Of a DNA stretch of 47,048 nucleotides, positions 1 to 7,369 are shown piece after piece (within the stretch, counting starts at the first letter, position 1; every line of letters starts with the position of its first letter). This DNA comes from Fidelibacterota bacterium (lineage in GTDB: Bacteria > Pseudomonadota > Alphaproteobacteria > Rhodospirillales > Rhodospirillaceae): assembly GCA_947476275.1 (NCBI GenBank), contig CANJPQ010000032.1:1-47048 (forward strand), in the 5' to 3' direction. The position numbers and the translations under genes are program-made. A model generated the notes under the pieces. That model searched no databases and had not been told where the DNA came from. It was given only the letters and a program-made list of their open reading frames with translations.

Positions 1-61
1 AAAGCGGTTGGATTTGCTCCCATTGCTCGTCATTGAGCCAGAACAAGTTGCTTCTCATCAT
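1..61 (-). CDS. IS5-family transposase, N-terminal fragment
   Basis: Only the first 20 codons are present before the window ends. From the first of two adjacent ATG codons (61-59, 58-56) the reading includes NLFWLNDEQWEQIQPL. The FWLxDEQWxxIxPLLP-type start is the conserved opening of IS5-family (IS427/IS1031-like) DDE transposases, which cut and paste the element. No catalytic residues are visible because they lie beyond the edge. The frame is different from the disrupted antiporter frame that runs through the same bases. Family assignment rests on this short N-terminal match. Confidence 0.72.
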   Translation of the reverse strand, partial: MMRSNLFWLNDEQWEQIQPL

Positions 62-147
62 CCTCACCCTCGCCATAGACTGAGGGACTCAGAGAATCAT
101 TATCCGATTCAACGCTCAATACTTTACTTTTATTGGGTTTTGACCCT
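1..147 (-). mobile_element. Left end of an IS5-like insertion sequence (partial)
   Basis: This stretch is clearly more AT-rich than the flanking DNA and lies inside an antiporter gene. Reading on the minus strand, antiporter coding ends near 150. It is followed by a CTAG-type junction (146-149), a short palindrome with arms GGGT/ACCC (135-146), and about 70 bases leading to a transposase start at 61. This layout, a terminal sequence followed by a transposase starting within 100 bases, is typical of IS5-group elements, which favour TA-containing targets. The rest of the element lies outside the window, so the far inverted repeat and the target duplication cannot be checked. The exact boundary is uncertain by a few bases. 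Confidence 0.75.
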
Positions 148-1478
148 AGGTTCCCGTAGCGCTTCACGAAATCGACGTGCTCAGCGCTTGCATCCAACGC
201 GGTGAAGCGAATTTGACGGGCGCGTAAGATGCGACCGACGATCTGCCCGACGCGGCCGAAGCCGGCGATGATCACCGGGTTCACGTCGTCCGGCATGGTG
301 TCGTAGACCGCTTCTTTCGGTCGCGTGAACCACGTGCTGATGCGATCGTTCAGCATGGCGATGAACGGGGTCGCCGCCATCGACAAGCTGACCACAAGTA
401 TCAGAAGCTCCGACAGCTTGCCGTCCAATACGCCTGCTGCGACCGCAACGCCGAATATGACGAAAGCGAATTCACCGCCTTGCGGGATTGCGGCCCCAAG
501 GTTGCGCGATGTGCCGCGGTTCAGACCTGCGAAACGACCGACCGCGAAGGCGATCAGCGCCTTGATGACCAACAGCGCGATCACGAGGCCGAACACCATG
601 AAGGGTCGCTGAGTGATGAGGCCAAGGTCGAGGCCCATGCCGACGGACATGAAGAACAGCCCGAGGAACAGGCCTTTGAACGGGTCGATGTCGGCCTCTA
701 ACTCGTGGCGGAATTCTGAGTTCGCCAACAGCATCCCGGCCATGAAGGCGCCCAGCGCCATGGAGATGCCGACCCACTCCATCACCAGCGACGTGCCGGT
801 CACGATAAGCAACGCAATGGCGGTGAACAACTCGCGCACACGCGTGCGCGCCATGATCCGTAGGGCGGGGCGCAACAGGTAGTGCCCGCCGGCGACGACC
901 GCGATCATGGCGCCGGCGACTTTCAGAAGGGTAATCCACTCAGGATCGCGCGGTGCATCGGCCGCCACGTCGCCAAGCAACGGCACAACTGCGAGGATCG
1001 GAATCGCCGCAATGTCCTGAAACAGGAGGATCGCGAAGGCGGCGCGGCCATGTTTGGTCGCGAGTTGATTGCGCTCCGCCAATGTCTGCAGCACGAAAGC
1101 GGTTGAGGAAAGCGCGAGTGCCAGACTCAGGATGATTGCAGTCTTGACGTTGACGCCGGCGGTCATGGCGATCGCGCCGAGGACCGCGGCCGTTAGCCCC
1201 ACCTGCGCGCCGCCTAAGCCCAGGATGCGCCACCGCGCCGACCACAGGCGCGCGGGTTGCAATTCGAGCCCGATGATGAACAGAAGCAGCACCACGCCGA
1301 ATTCGGCGAGATGCGAGATCGCCTCGACGTCGGTGACCAGGCGAAAGGCAGCCGGCCCGATTAACGCGCCCGCGACGAGATAGCCGATGATCGCGCCGAG
1401 GCCCAGGCGCTTGAAGATCGGAACGACGATGACCGCCGCGCCAAGAAAAATCGCCGCTTGCCCAAGCATTTCCATCAT
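148..1478 (-). pseudogene. KefB/KefC-type cation:proton antiporter, interrupted in its RCK domain
   Basis: A CPA2-family membrane antiporter, normally about 560-620 residues: a 12-13-helix exchanger domain followed by a cytoplasmic RCK (TrkA-N) domain that binds nucleotide. The first 380 or so residues form the exchanger domain, with the family signatures GYLVAGALIGP, FQDIAAIP and PQGGEFAFV. The RCK domain begins at IIAGFGRVGQIVGR but stops after VDFVKRYGN, where family members continue with a KVYYGDAS-like stretch. Beyond that point the frame runs into insertion-sequence DNA and picks up about 40 unrelated residues, ending at 30. The start at 1478 follows an AAGGA site; the longer frame to 1499 would need a TTG. 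The exchanger domain is intact, so a membrane protein without nucleotide control could still be made. Confidence 0.82.
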
Positions 1479-1556
1479 TGAGTCCTTTGCGTGCGGCAAG
1501 AATGCGCCGCCTGCGAAGGCCGCGCGAAGCAGGCCGTCATCTTGGGGTGCGAAGGG

Positions 1557-1575
1557 CCGACCCGCAACGGGTCGG
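1557..1575 (-). terminator. Hairpin just after cysE
   Basis: A perfect 8-bp stem (arms CCGACCCG and CGGGTCGG) with a CAA loop lies 7 bases beyond the cysE stop codon. The position fits transcript end formation, but there is no T-run on the cysE-transcribed strand, so it may only protect the 3' end. Confidence 0.45.
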
Positions 1576-1581
1576 TAAAAG

Positions 1582-2310
1582 TTAACCTTCCGGGCCGAGC
1601 ACCGGACGAAGTTCGCTCTTGCGCGGTGCGGGATCGGCGACGCCGCGGTCCCGCTCCATGTCTGCCAAGCGTTCCTCGAGCTTGTGGATTTCGGTCATGA
1701 GGCCGTAGATCGCCTTCGCGGTCGGATCAGGCAGGTCCTCGCACGCACCATAGGCGGCGAAGGTGCCGGTGGTGACCGCACGAGGCATGGCGACTTGCGC
1801 GGGAATGCCGACCACCGTCACGCCCGGTGCCACGTCCTTCAGCGCAACGGCATTCGCGCCGACGCGGGCGCCGCGGCCAACGGTGATGGCGCCCAGTACC
1901 TGGGCGCCGGCGCCGATGATGACGTCGTTTTCTATGACGGGGTGGCGGCGGCCGGTCTGCGCGGAGGTGGCCGCGATGCCGCCGAGGGTGACGCCGTGAT
2001 ACAGCGTCACGTCATCGCCGACGATGGCGGTTTCGCCGATGACCACACCAGTGCCGTGATCGATGAATAGCCGATGTCCGATGGTGGCGCCGGGATGGAT
2101 CTCGATGCCCGACAGCCAGCGCCCAATCTCGGAGACGAAACGCGCCAGGAACGTGAACCCGGAGCGCCAGAACGCGTTGGCGATGCGATGGAACACAAGC
2201 GCCCGCACGCCGGGATAAAGCAGCGCGATCTCCCACAGAGACCGTGCAGCAGGGTCCCGCTGCTTAATGGCGGTAAGCGTGGCCCCGATACGGCGAAGCA
2301 TAGACGACAT
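1582..2310 (-). CDS. cysE: Serine O-acetyltransferase
   Basis: CysE transfers acetyl from acetyl-CoA to L-serine, giving O-acetylserine for cysteine synthesis in the cytoplasm. The N-terminal helical part (RDPAARSLWEIALLYPG) is followed by a left-handed beta-helix of hexapeptide repeats containing the active-site run IEIHPGATIGHRLFIDHGTG and the later YHGVTLGG. Total length is about 242 residues, close to the short EpsC/CysE form. The C-terminal tail is charged. The start is uncertain: ATG at 2310 or 2301 fits family N-termini better than the GTG at 2322. It is transcribed away from the Lrp-type regulator across a 310-base gap. Confidence 0.93.
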   Translation of the reverse strand: MSSMLRRIGATLTAIKQRDPAARSLWEIALLYPGVRALVFHRIANAFWRSGFTFLARFVSEIGRWLSGIEIHPGATIGHRLFIDHGTGVVIGETAIVGDDVTLYHGVTLGGIAATSAQTGRRHPVIENDVIIGAGAQVLGAITVGRGARVGANAVALKDVAPGVTVVGIPAQVAMPRAVTTGTFAAYGACEDLPDPTAKAIYGLMTEIHKLEERLADMERDRGVADPAPRKSELRPVLGPEG

Positions 2311-2620
2311 CCCACAAAACACGCGGCGTGGCGGGTCGGTCTTCGACCTCTCACGCGCCGCTACGCGACGGCCCCATTGGTTGGCTGCGGACGCAAAACG
2401 ACAGAACTGCCCTCTACCAGACCCCCCGCCCAGCGTAAAATAAAAATCTTCTGGCGCTGGACAAATGGCCCCAAAATAGATGAATTATCTCCAAAGCTGC
2501 GGTTGGCGGAGAAATCGTTCCCGACTCGGCGGCGGTCCCGCTGACTTCCGCCTCCCGCCCCTAGGCCGAAAGACACAAGCGCGCTTGAACTAAGCGCTGC
2601 TTACTCCCGGAGAGATGGTG
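2311..2620. promoter_or_regulatory. Divergent intergenic region between cysE and the Lrp-type regulator
   Basis: No convincing gene is present. The middle (about 2430-2490) is AT-rich compared with its surroundings and should hold the promoters. Two inverted repeats stand out: CCAGCG/CGCTGG (2430-2435 and 2455-2460), flanking the AT-rich core, and GCGCTT/AAGCGC (2581-2586 and 2592-2597), only about 25 bases before the regulator start. Lrp-type regulators often bind their own upstream region, so the second repeat is a possible autoregulatory site; neither matches the E. coli Lrp consensus. The regulator's ribosome site, GGAGAG (2609-2614), is at the right end. Confidence 0.45.
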
Positions 2621-3094
2621 ATGGACCCAATCGACCGCAAGATACTCGCGCTTCTGCAGAACAACGCCGGCATGGCGATCGCCGATATCGCCACCAAGGT
2701 CGGCCTGTCGCAGACCCCATGCTGGAAACGCATCCAGAAGATGGAGCAATCCGGCGTGATCAAGTCGCGTGTGGCGCTGCTGGATGCGAAAAAGCTCAAC
2801 CTCGGTCTGACGGTGTTCGTCATCATCCGTACCAATCAGCACGACGACATCTGGCTGCAGAAGTTCGCCCGCGCCGTGAAGGACCTGCCGGAGATCACGG
2901 CGATCTGGCGCATGGCGGGCGACATCGACTACCTCCTCCGTGTGGTGGTGCGCGACATGGAAGCCTACGACGCCTTCTACAAGCGCCTGATCAAGCGCGT
3001 GCCGTTGAACGACGTCAGTTCGACCTTCGTCATGGAAGAGATCAAGTACACCACCGCGCTGCCCCTTGAAGGTCCGGAATTGCGGCCGGCCTGA
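2621..3094 (+). CDS. Lrp/AsnC-family transcriptional regulator
   Basis: A 157-residue regulator of the Lrp/AsnC (feast/famine) family. The N-terminal winged helix-turn-helix opens with MDPIDRKILALLQNN and includes VGLSQTPCWKRIQKME as the recognition helix. The C-terminal RAM domain (from about residue 65) is the ligand-binding, dimer-of-dimers module. The ATG at 2621 is preferred over the ATG at 2615 because GGAGAG lies 6 bases upstream of it and directly abuts the earlier one; MDPIDRKIL also matches family starts. Its ligand and targets cannot be read from the sequence. Divergence from cysE makes cysE a candidate target, but this is inference. A strong hairpin follows the stop. Confidence 0.92.
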   Translation: MDPIDRKILALLQNNAGMAIADIATKVGLSQTPCWKRIQKMEQSGVIKSRVALLDAKKLNLGLTVFVIIRTNQHDDIWLQKFARAVKDLPEITAIWRMAGDIDYLLRVVVRDMEAYDAFYKRLIKRVPLNDVSSTFVMEEIKYTTALPLEGPELRPA

Positions 3095-3121
3095 CCGATC
3101 CTCGTGGACGGAATGACGACA

Positions 3122-3140
3122 GGCCGCCATGCTGGCGGCC
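3122..3140 (+). terminator. Hairpin after the Lrp-type regulator
   Basis: A perfect 8-bp stem (GGCCGCCA/TGGCGGCC) with a 3-base loop lies 27 bases after the regulator stop and is followed by a T-rich but interrupted tract. It covers the ATG at 3129 that opens the longest frame of the next gene, which argues for the next gene starting at 3162 instead. Confidence 0.6.
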
Positions 3141-3161
3141 ATTTCTGTTGTCCGTGAGTCC

Positions 3162-4562
3162 ATGACGGCGTCATCCGAACTTGAACACTTGGGCCTCGCG
3201 CAGCAGGCCGTCGCCGCGGGGCGATGGGCCGATGCGGTTGCGTATGCGCAAGCGATCCTGAACGGCAGCGCGCCTGAGGTTTTCTTCCCCGCATTGCAGC
3301 TGGCCTGCTGGGCGCAGGCCAACATTGGCGGGAAACCAGCTGCGCGAGAGTTGTATGTCCTCCATGCGGCGGCAATCTGGCGGATGCTTGCACTTGCCGC
3401 CCCCGATCCGGCATGGCTGCGGGGCGCGCTGGACGCAGCGATCCTGGCCGAGGACTTCACGACCATTCGCGCGCTGTTCAACAAAATATATCAACCCGCC
3501 TGGGAAGGTATCGACGTTGCCGCTTCCCCGCACATGCCGCTGGCGGCGTGGTCGCAAGCCTCGGGCGTCGCCCTGACGACGATCGAACCTGCGCACACGG
3601 AGGCGGACCCACATGGTCGCTGGCGCTACGAGGCCGAAGCTGTCACCGCGCTTGCGGTTGACGGCGCCGAGATTCTGTTGGGGTGGGATTTTGTCGTCAC
3701 GCCCAACGGTGTTGTGCTGAATGACAGCGGCTATGCGTCGCTAGCGATGACACACGCCGCCTGTCCGCACTATGTCGGTGTGGATCGTGTTGTGCATTCC
3801 TGGCAGCCGGCCGCGGTGGATGTGGATGCGGACGTGCTGGTAATGTCTGCGCCGCCCGATTTGTTCATTGGGCATTGGATCATCGATTTTCTGCCGCGGT
3901 TGCGTGCGCTGCCGGCGGCGAGTGACTTCAAGATCGTGATACCTGATGAATTGCCGCAGAAGCTGCGCGATCTGCTGGCGCTCTTCGGGATTGTGCTGGA
4001 ACGGTTGATGCCGTTGCCGCGCGGCCGGCGTTATCGCTTCCGGCGCGCGCTTGTCGTGCATACCGGCGATCCTCACAAGCCGAGCGCCGCCACGGTGCAA
4101 TTCGTCGGCAACGCGTTGCGCGCGCCTGAACCGACGGACGTACCGCGCCTGCGCCTCCACCTCCTGCGGGACACGGCGGCGCGCAGCATCGCCAATCGGG
4201 TGGAGGTCGATGCGCTCCTCGTGCGATATGGGTTTGAAACCGCCGCCCTCGCCACCCTCTCCATCGCCGACCAGCGCGAGCGTTTGGGTCGCGCGGAGAT
4301 CGTGATTGCGACCTATGGCTCCGATCTGCTTGCAAATCTGTTCATGCCGCCCGGGGCGCATCTGATCGAACTGAATTACGATCCGGCGGCCCTCGACGCC
4401 GGCGCCGCGCCGCGCAGCGCGTTCCTGGCTGTGGATCATCATCTTCTGACCTGCCGCCGCGCTGCGCACAGTGCTGTGACCGGCCATCGCAAGGATTCCG
4501 ATTTTCTCGTCGATTGTGTTGCGTTGGAGACGCTTCTCCGCGATATCCTCGTCGAAGCATGA
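3162..4562 (+). CDS. GT61-family (DUF563) glycosyltransferase
   Basis: About 466 residues. The C-terminal half carries the DUF563/GT61 pattern: GHWIIDFLPRL near residue 237 (family: a His-Trp pair followed by DxLPRL), a central LRDTAARSIANRVEV segment, and ATYGSDLLANLFMPPGAHL near 383, corresponding to the family's HGAGLxNLLF motif with His changed to Tyr. The first 110 residues are helical and TPR-like. GT61 enzymes move sugars such as GlcNAc or xylose onto glycans or proteins; the donor here is unknown. The gene overlaps the next, a GDP-mannose-dehydratase-like enzyme, by ATGA, so the pair may make and transfer a deoxyhexose. The start at 3162 avoids the terminator-like hairpin at 3122-3140. 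Confidence 0.78.
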   Translation: MTASSELEHLGLAQQAVAAGRWADAVAYAQAILNGSAPEVFFPALQLACWAQANIGGKPAARELYVLHAAAIWRMLALAAPDPAWLRGALDAAILAEDFTTIRALFNKIYQPAWEGIDVAASPHMPLAAWSQASGVALTTIEPAHTEADPHGRWRYEAEAVTALAVDGAEILLGWDFVVTPNGVVLNDSGYASLAMTHAACPHYVGVDRVVHSWQPAAVDVDADVLVMSAPPDLFIGHWIIDFLPRLRALPAASDFKIVIPDELPQKLRDLLALFGIVLERLMPLPRGRRYRFRRALVVHTGDPHKPSAATVQFVGNALRAPEPTDVPRLRLHLLRDTAARSIANRVEVDALLVRYGFETAALATLSIADQRERLGRAEIVIATYGSDLLANLFMPPGAHLIELNYDPAALDAGAAPRSAFLAVDHHLLTCRRAAHSAVTGHRKDSDFLVDCVALETLLRDILVEA

Positions 4563-5593
4563 CGGCACCCAGTCTCATTCTCGGCGTGAACGGCCAGGAC
4601 GGCGCACTTCTGGCGGCGCACCTGCTGGCGCAAGGTGTGCCGGTGCATGGCGGTGTGCGGCCCGGGAGCAGTGGCGCATCGTGGCGACTGCGCGAACTGG
4701 GTATCGCCGATAAGGTCACGCTGCACGAGACCGATCTCCTCGCTGCCCAATCTCTCGGCGGCCTCATCGGCGATCTGCGGCCGGCGACGGTCTATCACTT
4801 CGGCGGCGTTAGCACTTCGCTTGAGTCGTTCGACGCTCCGCGCTTTGTGCTGGAACAGAATGTCATCGGTACGACCAATCTGCTGGAGGCGATCCGCACC
4901 GGATCGCCGGAGACGCGGTTGTTCTATACGTCGAGTGCGGAGATCTACGGCGCCGGGGCGACAGAGTTGATTGACGAGACGCGCCCACCGACGCCGCAGA
5001 ATCCCTACGCCATCTCGAAGGCCACGGCGCAGCAGTTGATCCAGGCCTATCGCGCGCGCCATGGCATGTTCGCGGTCACCGGCATCATGTTCAATCATGA
5101 GAGCGCCTATCGCCCGCGCCGCTTCCTGACCCGCAAGGTCACCTACACGCTCGCCCGCCTGCGCCTCGACGGCGGCGCGCCGTTGGAGTTGGGGGCGCTC
5201 GACTCCTGCCGCGACTGGGGCGCGGCGGAGGACTATGTGGCTGCGATGGTCGCGACCCTCGCATGCGACACCGCCGCCGATTATGTGTTCGCGACGGGTC
5301 GCAAGACGCCGGTGCGTGAGTTTCTGCGCCTTGCTGCGACCGCCGCCGGGTTCGATCCGGAGTTTTCGGGCGAGGGAGTCGACAGCGTCTGCCGCGATCG
5401 TAAGACCGGGCATCCGATCGCGGTCGTGTCTCCTCAGTTCTTCCGTCCGAACGACACCTCGGCGCTGATCGGCAATCCGGTGCGTCTCAAACAGGCGACC
5501 GGATGGGCGGGGTCGCGGGATGTGGCGGCGCTGGCGGCAGACATGATGCGCGCCGATCTCGACCGGCGCAAAGCGGGTCGCACCGACTACTAG
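4559..5593 (+). CDS. GDP-mannose 4,6-dehydratase-like extended SDR enzyme
   Basis: 344 residues. A Rossmann nucleotide site opens the protein (GVNGQDG, Gly9/12/15), the catalytic YxxxK is Tyr150/Lys154 (NPYAISKA), and the TSSAEIYG and FNHESAYRPRRFLTRK segments are typical of GDP-mannose 4,6-dehydratase, as is CRDWGAAEDYV. That enzyme makes GDP-4-keto-6-deoxymannose, the precursor of fucose, rhamnose and perosamine sugars. The Arg-Arg pair usual after beta-2 in Gmd is replaced by GGVRPGSSG, so cofactor or substrate may differ. The ATGA overlap with the GT61 gene indicates translational coupling; the longer frame from 4514 lies inside that gene and is rejected. Its stop shares bases with the stop of the convergent CHAD gene. 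Confidence 0.82.
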   Translation: MTAPSLILGVNGQDGALLAAHLLAQGVPVHGGVRPGSSGASWRLRELGIADKVTLHETDLLAAQSLGGLIGDLRPATVYHFGGVSTSLESFDAPRFVLEQNVIGTTNLLEAIRTGSPETRLFYTSSAEIYGAGATELIDETRPPTPQNPYAISKATAQQLIQAYRARHGMFAVTGIMFNHESAYRPRRFLTRKVTYTLARLRLDGGAPLELGALDSCRDWGAAEDYVAAMVATLACDTAADYVFATGRKTPVREFLRLAATAAGFDPEFSGEGVDSVCRDRKTGHPIAVVSPQFFRPNDTSALIGNPVRLKQATGWAGSRDVAALAADMMRADLDRRKAGRTDY

Positions 5594-6645
5594 AGCGGCT
5601 TCTGTTCGCGCAGGCGCGCGGCGATGCGCGCGGCTTCCGGCAGAGCGGCTTTGGCGAGCGGCTTGAAGTTCGCCGATAGGGTTGCGCCGACGCGACTCAC
5701 GGCGGACCGGGTCTCCGCATCGCGCGAACGCGCGGCCAGCGCGGCAATGGTCCGGCCGGCAACGTCGATATCGTTAAGATGGCCGAGGGAGTCCTGCAAG
5801 GCCTTCAGCAGGCGACCGACGCGGTCCACGCGCCGCGGCGGCAGAAGGGCCGCGAAGAACTCGAAGCCGTAGCGCGCCTTCTTGATCTCGATGCGCAGAT
5901 CGTGGAGTTCTTCCGGAGAAGATTGGCCGATCGTCTTTGCGCGCTTCTGGATCTTCGCCAGCCGACGGTTCAGCGTGGTGCGGGCAAAGCCGCGCGCGCC
6001 GGCTTCGCCATCGTCGGCATTCCGACCCGTGCGCCAGCCCTGACCATCGACCCATGTCGACAAGCGGGTCATGAAGCGGCGATAGCGGCGATCGGTGAGC
6101 GCATCGGCAAGGCGGGCGTGCGCGGCGCCGCGGGCTTCACGAGCGCTGCGCATCATCACCGCGACTTGCGGATCCGATACGGCGGCATGGGCGACCGGCA
6201 GGGAGAGTTCGCCGAGGAACACGTCGAGATCCCGCGCCGGTCCCAGCAGGTCGCCGAGGTCTTTCGCCTCGGCCTTCAGCCAGGCGCGCTGCGTGGCTGG
6301 GATGTAGTCCTTGAACAGGGTGAGCGCGGTGCGGAATCGGCGCAAGCCGACGCGGAACTGGTGCACACCTTCGGGATGATGGCCGGCGACGGCGGCGGCG
6401 AGGTTGGCGTCCCAGTGATCGCGGCAACTCGCGGCGATGGCGGCGATGGCGTCGTCCACCGTCGCGTTGAGCGTCAGCGACACTGTCCGCGACTTGTGCC
6501 ACGGCGCGCCGGCCGCAATCGGCGCGACGGTCAGGCGCTTGCGGGGCGCCGGCTTCGCGACTTTGCCGACGCGCGCGGTCTTCCGCGCCGCTCGGATGGG
6601 CGATGCGGATTTGCGCGCGCGCTCGGGTGTAGACGTGGCCGGCAT
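5590..6645 (-). CDS. CHAD-domain protein
   Basis: 351 residues. A basic, Ala/Pro/Lys-rich N-terminus (about 60 residues) precedes a CHAD domain: the signature EGVHQFRVGLRRFRTAL near the start of the domain, LGPARDLDVFLGEL, and the second-half repeat EELHDLRIEIKKARYGFEFF with LGHLNDIDVA. CHAD domains are all-helical, rich in conserved His/Arg/Lys, and in studied cases bind inorganic polyphosphate. No adjacent polyphosphate kinase or CYTH domain is seen, so its partner is unknown. ATG at 6645 is used; the longer frame starts with TTG at 6678. The gene is convergent with the dehydratase-like gene, the two stops sharing a CTAG. The 9-mer array lies directly upstream. Confidence 0.86.
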   Translation of the reverse strand: MPATSTPERARKSASPIRAARKTARVGKVAKPAPRKRLTVAPIAAGAPWHKSRTVSLTLNATVDDAIAAIAASCRDHWDANLAAAVAGHHPEGVHQFRVGLRRFRTALTLFKDYIPATQRAWLKAEAKDLGDLLGPARDLDVFLGELSLPVAHAAVSDPQVAVMMRSAREARGAAHARLADALTDRRYRRFMTRLSTWVDGQGWRTGRNADDGEAGARGFARTTLNRRLAKIQKRAKTIGQSSPEELHDLRIEIKKARYGFEFFAALLPPRRVDRVGRLLKALQDSLGHLNDIDVAGRTIAALAARSRDAETRSAVSRVGATLSANFKPLAKAALPEAARIAARLREQKPL

Positions 6646-6694
6646 GGGCGGGACCCTAGGCAGAAGTCGGGATCGCAAGCCATCTACTGAGGGC

Positions 6695-6747
6695 TGTGGA
6701 TTGCCTGAATAACGGGGATAATGCGGGGCTGTGAATCATGGGGATAA
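6695..6747. repeat. Tandem 9-mer array resembling DnaA boxes
   Basis: On the plus strand, consecutive 9-base units read TGTGGATTG (6695), CCTGAATAA (6704), CGGGGATAA (6713), then an 8-base spacer, TGTGAATCA (6730) and TGGGGATAA (6739). The units share a GRATAA-like core and most are one or two changes from TGTGGATAA, the complement of the DnaA box. The array fills the gap between the small helical gene (stop at 6749) and the CHAD gene, both read on the minus strand. Its function is not established. Confidence 0.5.
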
Positions 6748-6748
6748 C

Positions 6749-7369
6749 TTAGGGCCGCGGGGGTGGGCCCCCGGGACGTCCCCCGGGCAGGCTGTCCGGG
6801 TCGGCCCCAGACGGTGCGAGCCGCTTCACCAGCGCAAACTGCGTCGCTTCGACCTGGAGGGCCATGTTTGAAACCGCCGCCGCGGCGTTCCATTCGTCCA
6901 GGCCCATCGCCTTGTCCTGCATGGACGTGGTCGAGTGGTGACCCTTGAGCAGGGTGTTCAGATAGACGTCCATGAACCCGGCGATGGTCGCACCGAAGGT
7001 GCCCCAGTCCCGGCCGTTGCCGGCGCGAAACTTCTCCGCGCCGCGGTTCAGTTCGTCGAGGGCGCCACGGCTCGCAGACAGGCGATGGTCGAGGCTCGCG
7101 AGCACGGCCGGGCCATCGGGCGAGGCGGACGCGTGCGGCAGCAGGAAATCGTGGATGCGTTGGTCCTGCGCGTGCAGCCGGTCCATCGAGGCTCTGATGT
7201 AATCGACACACGCGCACAGAAACTCAAGCGGCGGCGCCTTGCCTGCATTGGTCTGCTCGACCACGGCGGCGAAACTCTTACGCACCTGGCCGAGCCGGCG
7301 GCGTTCGCGCTCAAGCTGAATGCGCGACGGCCACTTTTCCGGCACTGCGGGCGCGCCTGCTAACTGCAT
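6749..7369 (-). CDS. Small helical protein of unknown function coupled to nrdJ
   Basis: About 206 residues, nearly all predicted helix, with a basic N-terminus (RERRRLGQVRKSF), a central YIRASMDRLHAQDQRIHDFL segment and a Pro/Gly-rich tail. I do not recognise a catalytic motif. The spacing of His residues (RLHAQDQRIH, later GHHSTT) and the four-helix look are faintly hemerythrin-like, but the full set of metal ligands is not visible. The ATG at 7369 overlaps the last codons of nrdJ (stop 7360-7362), so the gene is translationally coupled to the reductase. The longer frame to 7435 lies within nrdJ and is rejected. The overlap suggests a role linked to ribonucleotide reduction, but this is inference. 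Confidence 0.7.
   Translation of the reverse strand: MQLAGAPAVPEKWPSRIQLERERRRLGQVRKSFAAVVEQTNAGKAPPLEFLCACVDYIRASMDRLHAQDQRIHDFLLPHASASPDGPAVLASLDHRLSASRGALDELNRGAEKFRAGNGRDWGTFGATIAGFMDVYLNTLLKGHHSTTSMQDKAMGLDEWNAAAAVSNMALQVEATQFALVKRLAPSGADPDSLPGGRPGGPPPRP

Noticed and set aside
6695-6747. The 9-mer array as a replication origin
   Set aside because: No AT-rich unwinding region, no dnaA, dnaN, hemE or parAB genes nearby, and the units are imperfect boxes. It is kept only as a repeat of unknown role.
6749-6800. CCCCCGGG repeats near the end of the helical gene as a terminator
   Set aside because: They are direct repeats within the coding sequence of the Pro/Gly tail and do not form a simple stem followed by Ts.
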